Source of the DNA: Artemia franciscana
Taxonomy: Eukaryota; Arthropoda; Branchiopoda; Anostraca; Artemiidae
Direction of reading: 5' to 3'
Assembly (NCBI RefSeq): GCF_032884065.1
Contig: NC_088872.1
Coordinates: 39,685,979 to 39,749,978, forward strand
Length of the DNA stretch: 64,000 nt
In this document: positions 1 to 15,731 of the stretch, piece after piece
How positions within the stretch are numbered: the stretch's first letter is position 1
How the letters are laid out: every line of letters begins with the position of its first letter
Made by a program: the position numbers and the translations under genes
Notes under the pieces: generated by a model
The model's database searches: none
What the model saw: the letters and a program-made list of their open reading frames with translations, nothing else
Told to the model about the DNA's origin: nothing

Positions 1-816
1 AGGTCTATCAAAACAAGTGATCTGTTCCCCCTTTCTGTTCCGTTTTTTGGAAAAACAGAAACAGAAACAAGTTAGACAAAAAACAGAAAAAGAAGTAAAA
101 ACAGAAACAGTGCCTGTGTTTTGTATAGCCCAGGAAATGGTAGCAAAGACATATGCAAAAAGCTATTTCAATTTCAGGTTTTGAATAATAATGTTTCTGC
201 TAATCTTTGCTGCACTTTACGCGGTTCAAATGCGTAGACACTTTTAAGAGACCTAAAAACAAAACCATGAAATATTTTTTTTCACAATTATCCTTAAGAT
301 TATAAAAACAAAGCCTATCTATATTTGCTATCATCTGCTTCACATTGCAAAGCTCAAATGCTTAGGCTTGTGTTTCAAAGGGCCTAGAAACTGACATAAA
401 GACTTGGCAAATAATTGCAACTATCTCCTCATAGTCATTAGAATATTTACAACCAAGATGAATGTTCTTGTAAGATTTCTTTACATTTTTGTTTTAAGCG
501 GAGAAACTACAACCCTGGAAATACTCCTCTGAAGAGGAAAAATCCCCCCGCACCCTCATAAAATGACGTTTTTATCTAATTTTAAGTCTACCTTTGCCGT
601 AAAATATGTTTCCTCAACTCATAATCGTTAGAAGAAACACTAAAGCCAACTTCATCATGTAATTCATTCTTAAGCGAATTGATTTGTTCATTAATGTAAC
701 AAAATCAAATTTTATCTTATTCAGGGTAACAACAACTTAGAGTCAATTCTTTGATTTATCTGCTAATTTGATATGGTATAGCTTTAAAACACGTACCTAA
801 AATTCTAAAATCTCAC
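1..816. other. No gene seen
   Basis: AT-rich, with A-runs near the left edge. By position it is the third intron of the minus-strand membrane-protein gene. No further exon was recognised. Confidence 0.4.
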
Positions 817-1017
817 CTCTAATGTCAGCATCATCATCATTATTTGAAAAAATTGTGTCATCAGGTATATCGTGTATGCCCGGTCTTCCAATTTCTACGA
901 CAATATCATCATCCTCTAAAAAGTTAGTATCAAGAGACGGAAGTGGGGTGGTGCTACCAATCAGCTCAGATGGATTGGCCGTAGAACTAGCAGCAGGAAC
1001 TTGGTCGAATACTCCAG
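817..1017 (-). CDS. Third coding exon, acidic extracellular stalk
   Basis: This 201-base exon follows a textbook acceptor (ttcattatatttttctacatag) and ends at donor AGAG|GTGAGA (intron starts at 816). It encodes 66 complete codons: after AGVFDQVPAASS comes a Ser/Thr/Pro-rich stretch, then a run with many Asp and Glu (NFLEDDDIVVEIGRPG, SNNDDDADIRG). Placed directly after the transmembrane helix it would be the start of the extracellular stem. The exon needs one base from the previous exon and leaves one base, matching the donor at 10727. The protein continues beyond the left edge, so its catalytic or binding domain is unseen and the family cannot be named. Confidence 0.68.
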
Positions 1018-1290
1018 CTATGTAGAAAAATATAATGAAAACCATTGTTCAGTATAAGGATAAGGGTGTTTGTCTTTCCATTATTCTTTTGATAAGTTTT
1101 AAAAAAGAAGTCTTATTAGAGAAGATAAACCTGTAATTTGCTATCAAAGTTAGGGTTTTTAAAAAGACACTAATATGAAAAGCAAAACAATAAAAATAAT
1201 GATAATAATCAGTTACATGGTTTTTTTCCCACAAAAGACGCACAATAGTTGAGCAAAACATACTTTTTATATTTTATTATTTTATATGTT

Positions 1291-5329
<4,039 letters not shown>

Positions 5330-5590
5330 ACTTGAGCAGTTGTAGGTGCATCTTCAGGTCTTATTCCCGCCTTACTCGTGTAGGTTATCGGACAATCTCA
5401 TTCTTAAACAACCACCTGGTGGTCACAGGGTTGAAGTTGTATGAGTGTTACAGACGTTTCTTCTGGCATTTGGAGGATATAACCGTACCATCTCAGCATA
5501 CACTGCGCTACTTAAGGGAAAATGGAATCTGTATCGTGGGGTTCAGGAGACTGGTGATGCTGATAAAATAGCAGGACGGAGCCCAGAGAT

Positions 5591-5618
5591 GCATTATCTC
5601 TTTTATGAGAGATAATGC
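5591..5618. repeat. Perfect 11-bp inverted repeat
   Basis: GCATTATCTCT (5591-5601) and AGAGATAATGC (5608-5618) are separated by six bases. The hairpin lies within the LINE remnant. Confidence 0.85.
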
Positions 5619-5779
5619 TTCCCTTATCTCTGTGAGGCGACTGATAACAGGGTTATGCCAGATTTTGTTGTGTCTCTTTGGGATAGAAGATGCTTTGGCG
5701 AATCGTGCAAAGATTTCGCTCTTGACTCATCCATCACTTGACAAAACGAAACCGAGGTAAGGGAGCCCCTTCACGACTG

Positions 5780-6097
5780 CTACTTTTTTGACATACTCCA
5801 ACTGCGGGAGATTTGTTGAGATGACCGTGGATCAATAAACATAACTTTCGTTTCACTCCAACTGATGTTGAGCCCAACTTTGCTAAACCCTTCTTCCATA
5901 ACTGTCAGCGCTATAAAAAGTTCTTCGAAGATGTTTTTCCTGAGCACCAAATCGTCAGCGAAGTACACGTTTCTCAAAAGTATGTCTCCGAACTTCAGGC
6001 CGAAGTTCAGTTGGTTAGTCGTCCTCATCATCAAATAATCAATGACGCAATAAGAAAGTTTGGGGCGGTAACCAATCCCTGTGGAACTCCTGCACAA
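5780..6097 (-). pseudogene. RT motif C fragment (FADD)
   Basis: A 105-codon open stretch contains NVYFADDLVLRKNIFEELFI and VGLNISWSETKVMFIDP, the catalytic FADD and the following conserved block of a LINE reverse transcriptase. Upstream motifs A and B lie in other frames. Confidence 0.7.
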
Positions 6098-6855
6098 ATT
6101 CTGAACAGCTAGCTACGCTTCCCGTCGACTTAGGCACGTCTTGTCGTTCGTTCACACAGTTTCCCAAAGAGAGAGTAGTGCTTCTGATACAGACGGACTG
6201 TTCTTATCATGGGCAATAACAACTCCCTATCTACAGGGTCAAAAGCGGGTTTAAAGTCGAAAAAGGCTTGCAAATGTTTTAGCAGGAAGGGAGAGGAATG
6301 CTATTCTCCGATTTCCAGATGATAGCAGGTTGTATTTGTCCCCTATAAACTTGGAGTTTTTACCGAGAAGATCGGTCTCGTTGGCCTGCTATTGAGATAT
6401 GGTTACTCTTCAAATACCGACCGAGTAGGGCTTTCGCTCCAGGTCAGATGGGAGATGGGAGTTCACCGGCTTTACTGACCTTATTCCTGGGATCTGAATA
6501 GAACTAGAAACAGTAGAACCCAGATACTGAGATTCCCTTGGATGGGCTCTACCCGTCACATGAGGTTGTATTTACCCTGATTGGAGTGTTCAGTTTGGGA
6601 GTGTTCAGTCTGTGTTCAGTTCAATCTCCTTATCCAGAGGTGCGTGGTCAGCAGCAAGAGTCTGTCTCATTCTGGGCGAGCTCTACTCACGAACTCACAA
6701 GCAGTTCATAAAAAATGAAATAATGTTGTAAACTGTTTATAGTTTTACTAATTCTTGTAAACATTATGCAATGGACAAAACTCTTAGGGCGAAGGTCAGT
6801 GGATATTTTTAGGGAAGATTGCCTAAGGCAACAGAAAGTACATTTTTATGACTAC

Positions 6856-6872
6856 AAGTAAGTAAGTAAGTA
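6856..6872. repeat. (AAGT)4 tetranucleotide tract
   Basis: Four AAGT units precede a GC-richer segment (about 6880-6960). Read on the minus strand, (ACTT)n would be a tail of the kind left by RTE-type LINEs or their SINEs, but the segment itself is not identified. Confidence 0.6.
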
Positions 6873-7424
6873 TGACAGCACTAGAACCTTAAGGTCCAAA
6901 CCGGCGGTGCTGATCTCCGTTTCGTGGCCGTTCAGCCAGGAAGAACAAGCTTGTGAAAGGGAGGTGAGATGGTGACAGCTCTCCTTGGAAAAGATACTCT
7001 TCACAAATAACCGTAATATTTAACTATCAAGCATTGTGAATATAAGGTTGAATTTTGCATGAGGAGCGGAGCATTTAGGAGAGCTTTTCCCTATGTATAA
7101 GAAAATTCTGTCTTACCATTATATAAAGTGAATACACGTGGGAACTAATCTACAGTCTGTTTGTTCATATTTGTTTTTAGAAGTTAGTAAATTGATTGAC
7201 TTACTGATGAATAGATCTTACTCTAACAGCATTGTTGTGCAATATTAAAGGGCAAAGAAAGGTAGGTTGACTGCCGTGGCCATTCTCATTATTAGGATGA
7301 CTCCGAGTATAAACAGCAGAACAGACAAAAATGTTTTTTTTCAATGGTGAGTGCAACCTTGACACTTAAAACGAGAACAAAATATTCTACATCTTCAAGC
7401 CTATAAGCAGTTTTAGGGGAGGGA

Positions 7425-7860
7425 CAGAGGGGGCACTTGCTCTGGGTGTAGAAACTTTAGGGGCTCAAAATTTAAATTAAAGAAACTAACAGTTATAATC
7501 ATTTGTGTTTTTCGAAATTTTATTTTTATTGAAATAAATCAGGCTACAGGGCGCAGTCAATAGATGAAAATAATTTATGAACTTTTAATTTAATACAATG
7601 AAAATAAATAAAAAATAATTAAATAATAATAATTAATATAATTAAATTAATTAAAAACACAATTAAAACTTAAATAATTTAAATGATAAACTAAAAAATA
7701 ATTAAACAAAATTATTAATTTATTGATAAATTCAAGGTAATTTCGTTAATAAATGAAAATTTTGTTAAAATTTGTTCTGAGAATTTTTGTGGGAGAGAGG
7801 GGGGGGGGCTAATCAAGATTTTACCCCGGGCGCAAGACAGGTAAAACCCACCATTGTTCA
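7425..7860. repeat. Dispersed repeat with AT-rich core
   Basis: Edges read 'gagggggcacttgctctggg' and 'ttttaccccgggcgcaagac', the style of non-autonomous dispersed repeats. The core 7560-7740 is nearly pure A/T. A related edge ('cgcacaagactggtaaaagc') occurs near 29050. Confidence 0.4.
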
Positions 7861-9489
7861 AACCCCCTCTTCTTACTCTAAAGTCTAACTTCTTATTTCA
7901 ATTACCAATGCTGTAAAACAAGAGGAATATCAAAAAATGTTTAAATTTTTGTCACAATGATTTTAGACTAGAAGATTCGTGATCCCTAGATCCTAATCTA
8001 GAATTTAGAGTTAAAATGCTTGTTTATTTGTGATTGGCTTCAATAATATAGCATTTAGTTCAAATGTTTTGAGAGGTAATCGATAAATAACAAGCTTCAA
8101 GTTTCCAGCTGGCTGTATTTGCTCCATTGTAAAATATTTTGGTTCCCGTATACATGGGGTAGTTTGTAGTTGTTTTAGGTTTTGACCTAACTATTTAATT
8201 TTATTTTGAAATTTTTTTTTTTATAATTTATATTTTGATCCACGTTAAAAGAAGTTTAAAAAAGTTGAACTTCATGAAGACAATTATTTCAAGGACCTAA
8301 AGTCTTTTGTAGTAAAACTAATTTTGTGGAGGGGGAAGAGGCAAATATTTGCTCACTCACTAGTAATTTTACCAGTTGTTTTTTCACCAACAATTGATCA
8401 TTGTCGTTTCGAGCAAAATCTCAAGTGACCTAATTCAAGTGGCCTAAGCTATTAGGTCTGGAGGTACTTCTCCCACCTGAAATCTATTTCGTACTAAAAC
8501 GATTAACATGTGAAAACAGTTGGAAAAATCTTTGAAGGCACATTTTCTGTCCTAAACCTAGTCCATTTGACCGGTCTCTTTAATTATGAGTCCTTTTTCT
8601 TTCTTTTTATTTAATTCTGTCTCTTGCATAAAATCACAAATACAACTTATATCGGTATATTATAGACTCAAACATTGGAGGAATATAGCAAAAAAAAATG
8701 GAATTATTACTCATACAGAGCCATCCATAATTACTATTTTTTATGGGAAGAAAAACCGGAAAGAAAAGATGAATGCCTCACCGATGAAATAACCTTGAAC
8801 TTAAACGAGGCTTGGCTAACAGAAGTGAAATGATGGCTACATTCAGGAAGCAATCATCAATAGTTTCCCATAATAAAGTTGACGAAGGTTTTCTATTTTA
8901 ACAGATATAATAGTGATAATCATGAACTGGCTAGTGAAGGCAGCTGCTAGGCCTAGATTCATCAATTAATAAGAATTAGCTAGACTTGGAAAGCAAATTC
9001 AGGCTGCAAGTGGGAAATATTTTTGGCTAGCAGTTTAGATTGCCCAATTCAAATTATTATCTTTATGGCTTAAAAGCTACCTATGAAGTTCACTATTTAC
9101 TTTACGAAGCGATATTCGAAGATACGAGGCAATACTAGATGAGAGTGCCATATTCGTGAGCTGGCTAGCGAAAGCGGCTTCACTTTCGAATAATTCACTT
9201 GAATTAAAATAAAACTCTTAATTCAGGTAAGGGAATACAAGAACTTGAAAGTCCCATGGGGAAAGGACCCCCAAATAAGTTCCTAATTCGAGGCCTTTTA
9301 TTACAATTAAGGCGGTACAATCGATAGCCCTGCATTTTACATAAGGGGCTTATTTTGGGACCCGAATATTTTTATTGCAACACTTTGATATAAAAAGTAT
9401 TGTTTGTATCTTTTCAATTTTTGGCAAATAAGAGACATTGCTCTAGCTTTACCTGTAGTAAGAAGCCGTAAGCCTTCAATGTGTCATTT

Positions 9490-9770
9490 TTTTTTTCATA
9501 GCCACTTCGTATGGAACAAGCGGTCGTAGAAACATCGGAGGGATGACCTGATTTGAAATTGAAAGTTCTACTGTCCTTTTTAAGAGTTAAAAGGGGTTAG
9601 AAGGAATAAATACCCTCTCAATTGCTATTTCTAGCTATCATCCCCCCGTAACCTCCGAAGACATCCAATTAGAGATTTTAAGAGAGCCATTTTGCTCAAA
9701 ATAGTCAAAAGATTCAATAAATATGTCTCCAGTGATGACATAAACCAAACAGCCGTAACTGATTCAAATT
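9490..9770 (+). repeat. Diverged internal fragment of the hairpin-ended repeat
   Basis: Resembles the middle of copy A: 'cttcgtatggaacaagcggtc', 'aaagttctactgtcctttttaag', 'gagagccattttgctcaaaatagtc'. No hairpin end is seen here. Confidence 0.5.
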
Positions 9771-10727
9771 ACCAATTATTAAAAAAATGCTATATAATGG
9801 AAATTGGGGGGTGTGTGTGAGTAATATATCAGGAACAACATAGTCGTTAATAACACACTGGTGTCCAAACAAAAACCTTCAAGCAAGATTTTTTAAGGAA
9901 TCGTTGGGCTAACACCTCAAACGTGTGTCGGAAAGTAACTTTCAGTGTTTATAATTTTCTACAAAAATAAATAAAAACAGGTTTTTCTTACGGAAATAAA
10001 GAACGAAGTTGGAACTTTAAACGAAGAAAAATTTTTGCCCAAAATATATCTTCAAAACACAATCAAATCAACTAACTTGTGATATTTTCCAGCATTTGTA
10101 GAATTCTAAAAACTAACACTTTACAGAAGTTTAGCTTGCTTGAGATTTATAGATAATTATAATTTCACAGTAAAAAACCACAACTGTTCAAAATGCACAT
10201 CGTTTTCAATGAAACGCAAAAACCTTTAAACCGTTTAAAGATTCTGACGGAGTGGAAAATAGACAGATAGCACAACTCTTATTTGAAAACCTCGACTTGC
10301 CTAAATATATCAGTTTTTTGTGTGTGTTCTTGTTGATGTTATGACAAATAAAAAAACACACTGCTCGTAGTGCAACTCGTTTTCAGTAAAGCAAAAGTGA
10401 CGCTCTGGCTTTTAGAAAGCAGGTTTTTAACCTTCTTTCTGTTTGTGGTAGTTACTGTTCGTTCTAAGTATGACTTGAGCATTCCTTTTAATTCCTGTTT
10501 GTTTTGGGTCTCATGTACTCGCTGACAGCAATATCTTTTGCGTTTAAGTTTTGATCATTATGCGACTTTAATTTTGGTCCTCATCGGTTTTAAATTAGCT
10601 TTTCACTTTTTTGAAAAATTTCATTTTCGGAAGATATTTTTAAAAATTGATTTCCAGTCACAAACTGACTCATCTGTTGGTAAAAATTAATGCTGTAGAT
10701 CTAGCTAAAATAGATGAAAAGGCTTAC

Positions 10728-10852
10728 CAATAGCAAGTATCCCAAGAATAATACCACTTAAGAGGAGCAAGGCTAGGATAGACAAACAACAATATCTTCG
10801 AATAAAGCCTTTTTCACCTCCAAGTTCCTTAGTGATGTACAGCTTTCCACTC
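10728..10852 (-). CDS. Second coding exon, single transmembrane helix
   Basis: This 125-base exon lies between a strong acceptor (attctcttccag, intron end at 10853) and a donor TTG|GTAAGC (intron starts at 10727). It encodes SGKLYITKELGGEKGFIRRY followed by a hydrophobic stretch of about 23 residues (CCLSILALLLLSGIILGILA). The basic residues KGFIRR just before the helix predict a cytoplasmic N-terminus, giving a type II single-pass protein. The first base completes the codon split by the exon at 25972-26335, and the last base starts a codon completed by the exon at 817-1017. An in-frame ATG at 10887 with open sequence upstream would allow an alternative first exon. The two flanking introns are about 15.1 kb and 9.7 kb. 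Confidence 0.72.
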
Positions 10853-10887
10853 CTGGAAGAGAATCCACGAATATTTATAGATTTCAT

Positions 10888-12483
10888 TTCGTTTTTTAAT
10901 TCCCAAACGTTCCCTTCACAAAATGAAAAAAATCACAAAAAATCATAATGTGTTTCTTTGCCCAAGCGCAGACTATGGACGAAAACTACCGTATACCCAC
11001 ATTCACAATTACCATGAAAATTATGCAGGTGCAGCTGTATCGTAAATTACCACCCTTGTCCTTAACATAGTACTATACATTTAGTACTGATTAATTATGC
11101 TAACGAGGAAGATTCCCTAAATTTCTTTGCAAAAAGTAACAATATACCTACTACATATAATTGTAAACATCGATGAGAAGCAACCAGCCAATAGTTAACC
11201 GGAAAACTTTGGCGTGACCCTATAGTACCGATAGTACCGGTTTCCTCAGAGAGCGGATATCAGATCAGTCAGTTGTTTTTGATACTCACTAATGAGTATG
11301 CGTTTTTTCCCCTAAAGGCACGTGAGTATACCTTGTGAAAGAGTTCGCGTAAAATCAAAGGGTTTCATTAAAAGCTGACAATTTTTATACATAGATTGGG
11401 AAGCATACCCTGTTCTGTCTCGCGGCTCAGGAATGGAGCCGGGACTTAGGCAAAGCTTTTTTTCCAGAGAGGAGGGGGAAAGGGCAGAAAAATTTTCTCT
11501 GGTTCTCTGAAAATAGTAGGCATATACGTTTCAGTTATTTCTTTTTATGCCTAACGTCCGTTAGGTTATTTGGCTAGCTGGTTATAAATTAAAAATTGGA
11601 ACAATATCAAGGCTTGTTTGAAAAAGTAAGCACATGATAATACACTATTTCTATGAGAGAACAAGATATTTTTTTTGTCACACTAACGTAACTAGATAGG
11701 GGCTAGGGAGATTAGGCCCTTCGATGGATTCAGGTACTCTAAATTAAAATCCAACAAAAATTATATAAAGAATTAAACTTCAACGTGGTTTAAGCCTAAA
11801 ACACAAGCAAAACAAAAGGAAACATGTTTACAAAACATTTCTTGCTTCATAATATGCAGAATAATCAGAGTTAACATATTTTGCAAGGGGAGAACCTTGT
11901 ATTTCCAGTTTCTCTATCACATTTCTAAATATTTGCGTCTATTCTCTAAATCTTGACAATCATTTATAAACAAATGCCCAAACACTATCTAACCTAGCCT
12001 AGTCCAACCTAATTTTTCACGATTAGTCTATTCTGATGTGAGATTATAATTAGATGGCAGTGGTGGTATTTAATTACAGAGATAGAGTATTTGAAAATGG
12101 AAAAGTGCAGTCGAATCCATGTTTATTTTTCAGAGTTTCGTTAAAAAAAAATTGCACAACAATGAAAGAAGTAAAGGTACAGGTTTTCCCCGTGTGAAAT
12201 GTGTTAACTCTGATTATTCTGCATATTATGAAGTAAGAATTGTTTTCTTAACATGTTTCCTTATGTTCAGCTAGGGTCCTAGGCTTATACCCTTCAGATT
12301 GTCGTTACTGTCCTTACGACAGGATGCAGCAAAGACCAAATCTGACATGTCAGATCAACCGTCTATATCCAAACCAGTTTTCTATTTTTATTTTTTTCTA
12401 TTAACAAATGGGTTAAAAAAAAACACAACAAAGAAATCTCCATATAATACTAACAAAACAAGATCGCGTATAATACTAACAAT
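10888..12483. other. Intronic, nothing recognised
   Basis: Start of the large intron 1. AT-rich with no convincing ORF or repeat. Confidence 0.4.
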
Positions 12484-12487
12484 CAAA

Positions 12488-12522
12488 CAGTTCGTGGTAA
12501 CGAACTGTAAGTAAGGAGCGAC
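12488..12522 (+). repeat. Terminal hairpin plus core motif, copy A
   Basis: CAGTTCGT and ACGAACTG pair perfectly around the loop GGTA (12488-12507), and AAGTAAGGAGCGAC follows one base later (12509-12522). The same arrangement recurs at 40407 (core degenerate), 32435 and, on the minus strand, at 24990. Confidence 0.85.
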
Positions 12523-12848
12523 CCGGCTCAATAGTAACCAAAACTCTAAAAAATTGAACTTTGATATCAATAGCTACATCAAAAGAATCGCATTTTAATG
12601 CTGATTTTAAATATATAAGTTTCATCAAGTTTAGTCTTACCCATCAAAAGTTACGAGCCTGAGAAAATTTGCCTTATTTAGGAAAATAGGGGGAAACACC
12701 CCCTAAAAGTGGTAGGATCTTAACGAAAATGACACCATGAGATTCAGCGTATCAGAGAACCCTACTGTAGAAGTTTCAAGCTCCTACCTACAAAAATGTG
12801 GAATTTTGTATTTTTTGCCAGAAGACAAATCACGGGTGCGTGTTTATT

Positions 12849-12851
<3 letters not shown>

Positions 12852-12881
<30 letters not shown>
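12852..12881. repeat. T30 homopolymer inside copy A
   Basis: A run of about 30 T lies where the other copies have short, interrupted T or A runs. It has expanded within the element. Confidence 0.9.
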
Positions 12882-13440
12882 CCCAGGGGTCATCGTATCG
12901 ACCAAGTGGTCCTAGAATGTCGCAAAAGGGCTCATTCAACGGAAATGAAAAGTTCTAGTGCCCTTTTTAAGTGACCAAAAAAATTGGAGGGCATCTAGGC
13001 CCCCTCCCACGCTCATTTTTTTCCCAAAGTCAACGGATCAAAATTTTGAGATAGCCATTTTGTTCAGCATAGTCGAAAACCATAATAACTATGTCTTTGG
13101 GGATGACTTACTCCCCCACAGTCCCTGGGGGAGGGGCTGCAAGTTACAAACTTTGACCAGTGTTTACATATAGTAATGGTTATTGGGAAGTATACAGACG
13201 TTTTTAGGGGGATTTAATTTTGTTTGGGGGTGGGGCTGGGGGAGGGACTATGTTGGAGGATCTTTCCTTGGAGGAATCTGTCATGGGGGAAGAAAAATTT
13301 AATGACAAGGGCGCAGGATTCTCTAGCATTACTATAAGAAAACAATGAAAAACAAACATGAAAACGTTTTTTCAAATGAAAGGAAGAAGTAGCATTGAAA
13401 CTTAAAACGAACAGAGATTATTACGCATATGAGGGGTTCT

Positions 13441-13514
13441 AAAAATACTTTAGCATAAAGAGCGAGGTATTTAGGAGGAGATAAATACCTTGCTCTTTAT
13501 GCTAAAGTATTTTT
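13441..13514. repeat. 33-bp inverted repeat with 8-base loop
   Basis: The arms 13441-13473 and 13482-13514 are complementary at 32 of 33 positions around ggaggaga. The arms contain the 'ctttagcataaagagcgagg' motif of the surrounding repeat family. The copy at 40403-41935 has only a degenerate version here. Confidence 0.88.
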
Positions 13515-13935
13515 AGTAATTTCAACTATTTATTCTACGGCCTTTCTGATTCAGGGGTCATTCTTAAAGAATTGGGACAAAACTTAAGATTTAGTGTAAA
13601 GAGCGAGGTATTAACGAGGGTACAAACCCCCTCGTATACATAATAAAAATATAAGGTTATGAAAGTTTGTTACGTAAGTTAATTCTTAAGTTACGTATAT
13701 TTTTTACTAATAAAAACGTTCATTAAAAATTAAAAGTTCTAGTTGCCTTTTTAAGTAACCGAAAAATTGGAGGGCAACTAGGCCTCCTTCTCCACCCCTT
13801 ATTTCTCAAAATCGTCTGATCAAAACTAAGAGAAAGCCATTTAGCCAAAAAAAGAATTAATATACAAATTTCATTTTAATACTTTATGTGCGGAGAGCCA
13901 AAACCAAACATGCATTAATTCAAAAACGTTCAGAA

Positions 13936-14235
13936 ATTAAATAAAAAAAACTAATTTTTTTAGCTGAAAGTAAGGAGCGACATTAAAACTTAAAACGAAC
14001 AGAAATTACTCCGTATATGAAATGAGTTGTCCCCTCCACAATCCCTCGCTCTTTACACTAAAGTTTGACTCTTTGCCACAATTCTACTTTTTAAAACAAT
14101 TAAAAGCTTTAGCGTAAAGAGCGAGGGATTGTGGAGGGGACAAATCATTTCCTATACGGAGTAATTTCTGTTTGTTTTAAGTTTTAATGTCGCTCCTTAC
14201 TTTCAGCTAAAAAAATTAGTTTTTTTTTATTTAAT
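13936..14235. repeat. 128-bp foldback module inside copy A
   Basis: The left arm (13936-14063) and right arm (14107-14235) are nearly perfect reverse complements around a loop of about 43 bases. Each arm reads, outside in: an A/T hairpin, AAGTAAGGAGCGAC, 'attaaaacttaaaacgaacag', and 'gagcgagggattgtggagggg' or its equivalent. The arms are the same module found singly at 14844-14915, 41745-41880 and 46850-46985. Confidence 0.88.
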
Positions 14236-14843
14236 ATCAAAATAGGTTCAGATGCATATAAAAAAAGACAATAGTACTTACCGGTTATTAGAAACACACC
14301 CAAAAAGTGAAGCTAGGTTAAACCTAATGAAAAATAACAAAACATGACGCTAAAATAATATTTTATAAACAAAATTTTGGAAATCTAACTTAATGTAACC
14401 CAACCCTGACCCCAGCCCACGCCAAAATAGCAGTGACAGTTGGGTGACAGGGATTTTATTTCAGGATATTTTTTTCGTAGGAATAAGTTTATTTTTATAT
14501 ACATTTAGGCAATAACTTTCAAATAAAAAGAGCAATTAAATTGTATGCATATTGAAATAAAATACAGTAAATTCTAAAAGACAAGGATTCCTGGCAAAGA
14601 GATCAATTTATTAATCAGTAACGTATTTAATTATAATACATTTAATCTTAGAAAAAAACAAACTCAAACCAAAATTACAGAAAGGTTTATTACTTCCGTA
14701 GAATATAACCGATGTAGACTCATCTTTATGCAATTCACTACGCCTTAGAAAAGTCTACAGAAGGAGTAGAGAAACTCAAAAATTGTCTTGCCTGCATAGA
14801 TACCATGTTTTGATTTATAACATGTTTTGTTACCATGTTTTGA

Positions 14844-14915
14844 TAGTAATTTCTGTTCGTTTTAAGTTTTAATGTCGCTCCTTACTTTCAGTTAAAAAAC
14901 TTGTTTTTTTACTTA
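14844..14915 (-). repeat. Single module of the same family, minus copy
   Basis: Reading the minus strand gives AAAAAACAAGTTTTTT, then AAGTAAGGAGCGAC, then attaaaacttaaaacgaac. It is a solo half of the foldback module, about 600 bases from copy A. Confidence 0.75.
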
Positions 14916-15295
14916 GTTACAAAAAAGGCGAGTCTATCTAGTGGATCTTACTTACTATGGTCGATCCGAGAGCACTCAAAACACGGGTTTACTATAGGCA
15001 AGATGCATGCCAAGCTGTAAATATAACATGACTTACAATTAATGAACTAATTAATCAATGTTGATTAACTATAGACGAATCATGTATTTTCATCAGAAAT
15101 AAGGAGTATGCAAAATTTCTGCCAATCGAACAACGAGAAGCGGGTGAAGTATTGGTTTCGAGATTTTACCCCGACAGAAAAAGTTACTTAAAGTGGCCCA
15201 AAAAATGGATTGAGCATAAAACAGTTAATGTTAAAACCACGCTGAAAAAGAAAACTAAGTAATTCAAATTAAGAAAAATAATTAATTCACAAATG

Positions 15296-15297
<2 letters not shown>

Positions 15298-15382
<85 letters not shown>
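15298..15382. repeat. (GA)n microsatellite at LINE 3' end
   Basis: About 85 bases of GA dinucleotide with one interruption (gagagaaaga at 15361-15370). It begins immediately beyond AATAAA on the minus strand of the LINE, so it sits exactly where that element's tail should be. Confidence 0.9.
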
Positions 15383-15731
15383 AGTTTATTAATATTAAAT
15401 AGAAGACAATACAAAATACAATTCAAAATCGTGTTACAATACACATAATTCCCCTCGAAAGGCTCCACGGCCAGGGATACAAGGGGTATAAGAACAAAAA
15501 ATTATTATACAAGCAATAAATTCAATATAGGCAATCACATATAGCAGTTTACAGGCAATATATTTATGGGGGATACAATATAAGCAACAACTAGAAGGAG
15601 AAAAGATAAAACATAGAGAACATACCTGAGGCCTGGGAGCAAAGTGCAGAGAGGATAACCACACAACACTAACAAAACACAGGGGCCATCAACTCCTCAG
15701 AGGAAAAAAAATTAATCTATTTGATTCTTTA

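Larger units (their letters stand above)
5330..6710 (-). mobile_element. Decayed LINE remnant, third lineage
   Basis: A stretch of higher GC content on the minus strand shows RT fragments in several frames. From high to low coordinates these are FKPAFDPVDRELLLPMIRT (motif A, about 6250), CAGVPQG (motif B, about 6085), VYFADDLVL followed by GLNISWSETKVM (motif C and the next block, within 6097-5780), and MLRWYGYILQMPEET (the usual 'RWxGHxxRMP' end block, about 5500-5456). Frames change between motifs, so the copy is long dead. The '(R)AFD.VDRE' and 'GL.I...KTKVM' style is nearer to RTE- or R-type LINEs than to the other two LINEs here. It lies in intron 2 of the minus-strand membrane-protein gene. 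Confidence 0.72.
6873..10727. other. Intronic, repeats only
   Basis: Rest of intron 2 of the minus-strand gene. It holds the dispersed repeat at 7425-7860 and the diverged fragment at 9490-9770. No other feature was seen. Confidence 0.4.
12484..14240 (+). mobile_element. Hairpin-ended AAGTAAGGAGCGAC repeat, copy A
   Basis: The copy begins with TCAAA, then the hairpin CAGTTCGTGGTAACGAACTG (12488-12507), then the core AAGTAAGGAGCGAC (12509-12522). It matches the copy at 40403-41935 over most of its length in the same order. Shared blocks include 'atcaagtttagtc', 'cccatcaaaagttacgagcc', 'ttcagcgtatcagagaaccc' and 'gttcagcatagtcgaaaac'. No protein is encoded; open frames inside are short. Near its end it carries two inverted-repeat modules (13441-13514 and 13936-14235). 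The length, order and repeated ends suggest a non-autonomous mobile element. Confidence 0.7.
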
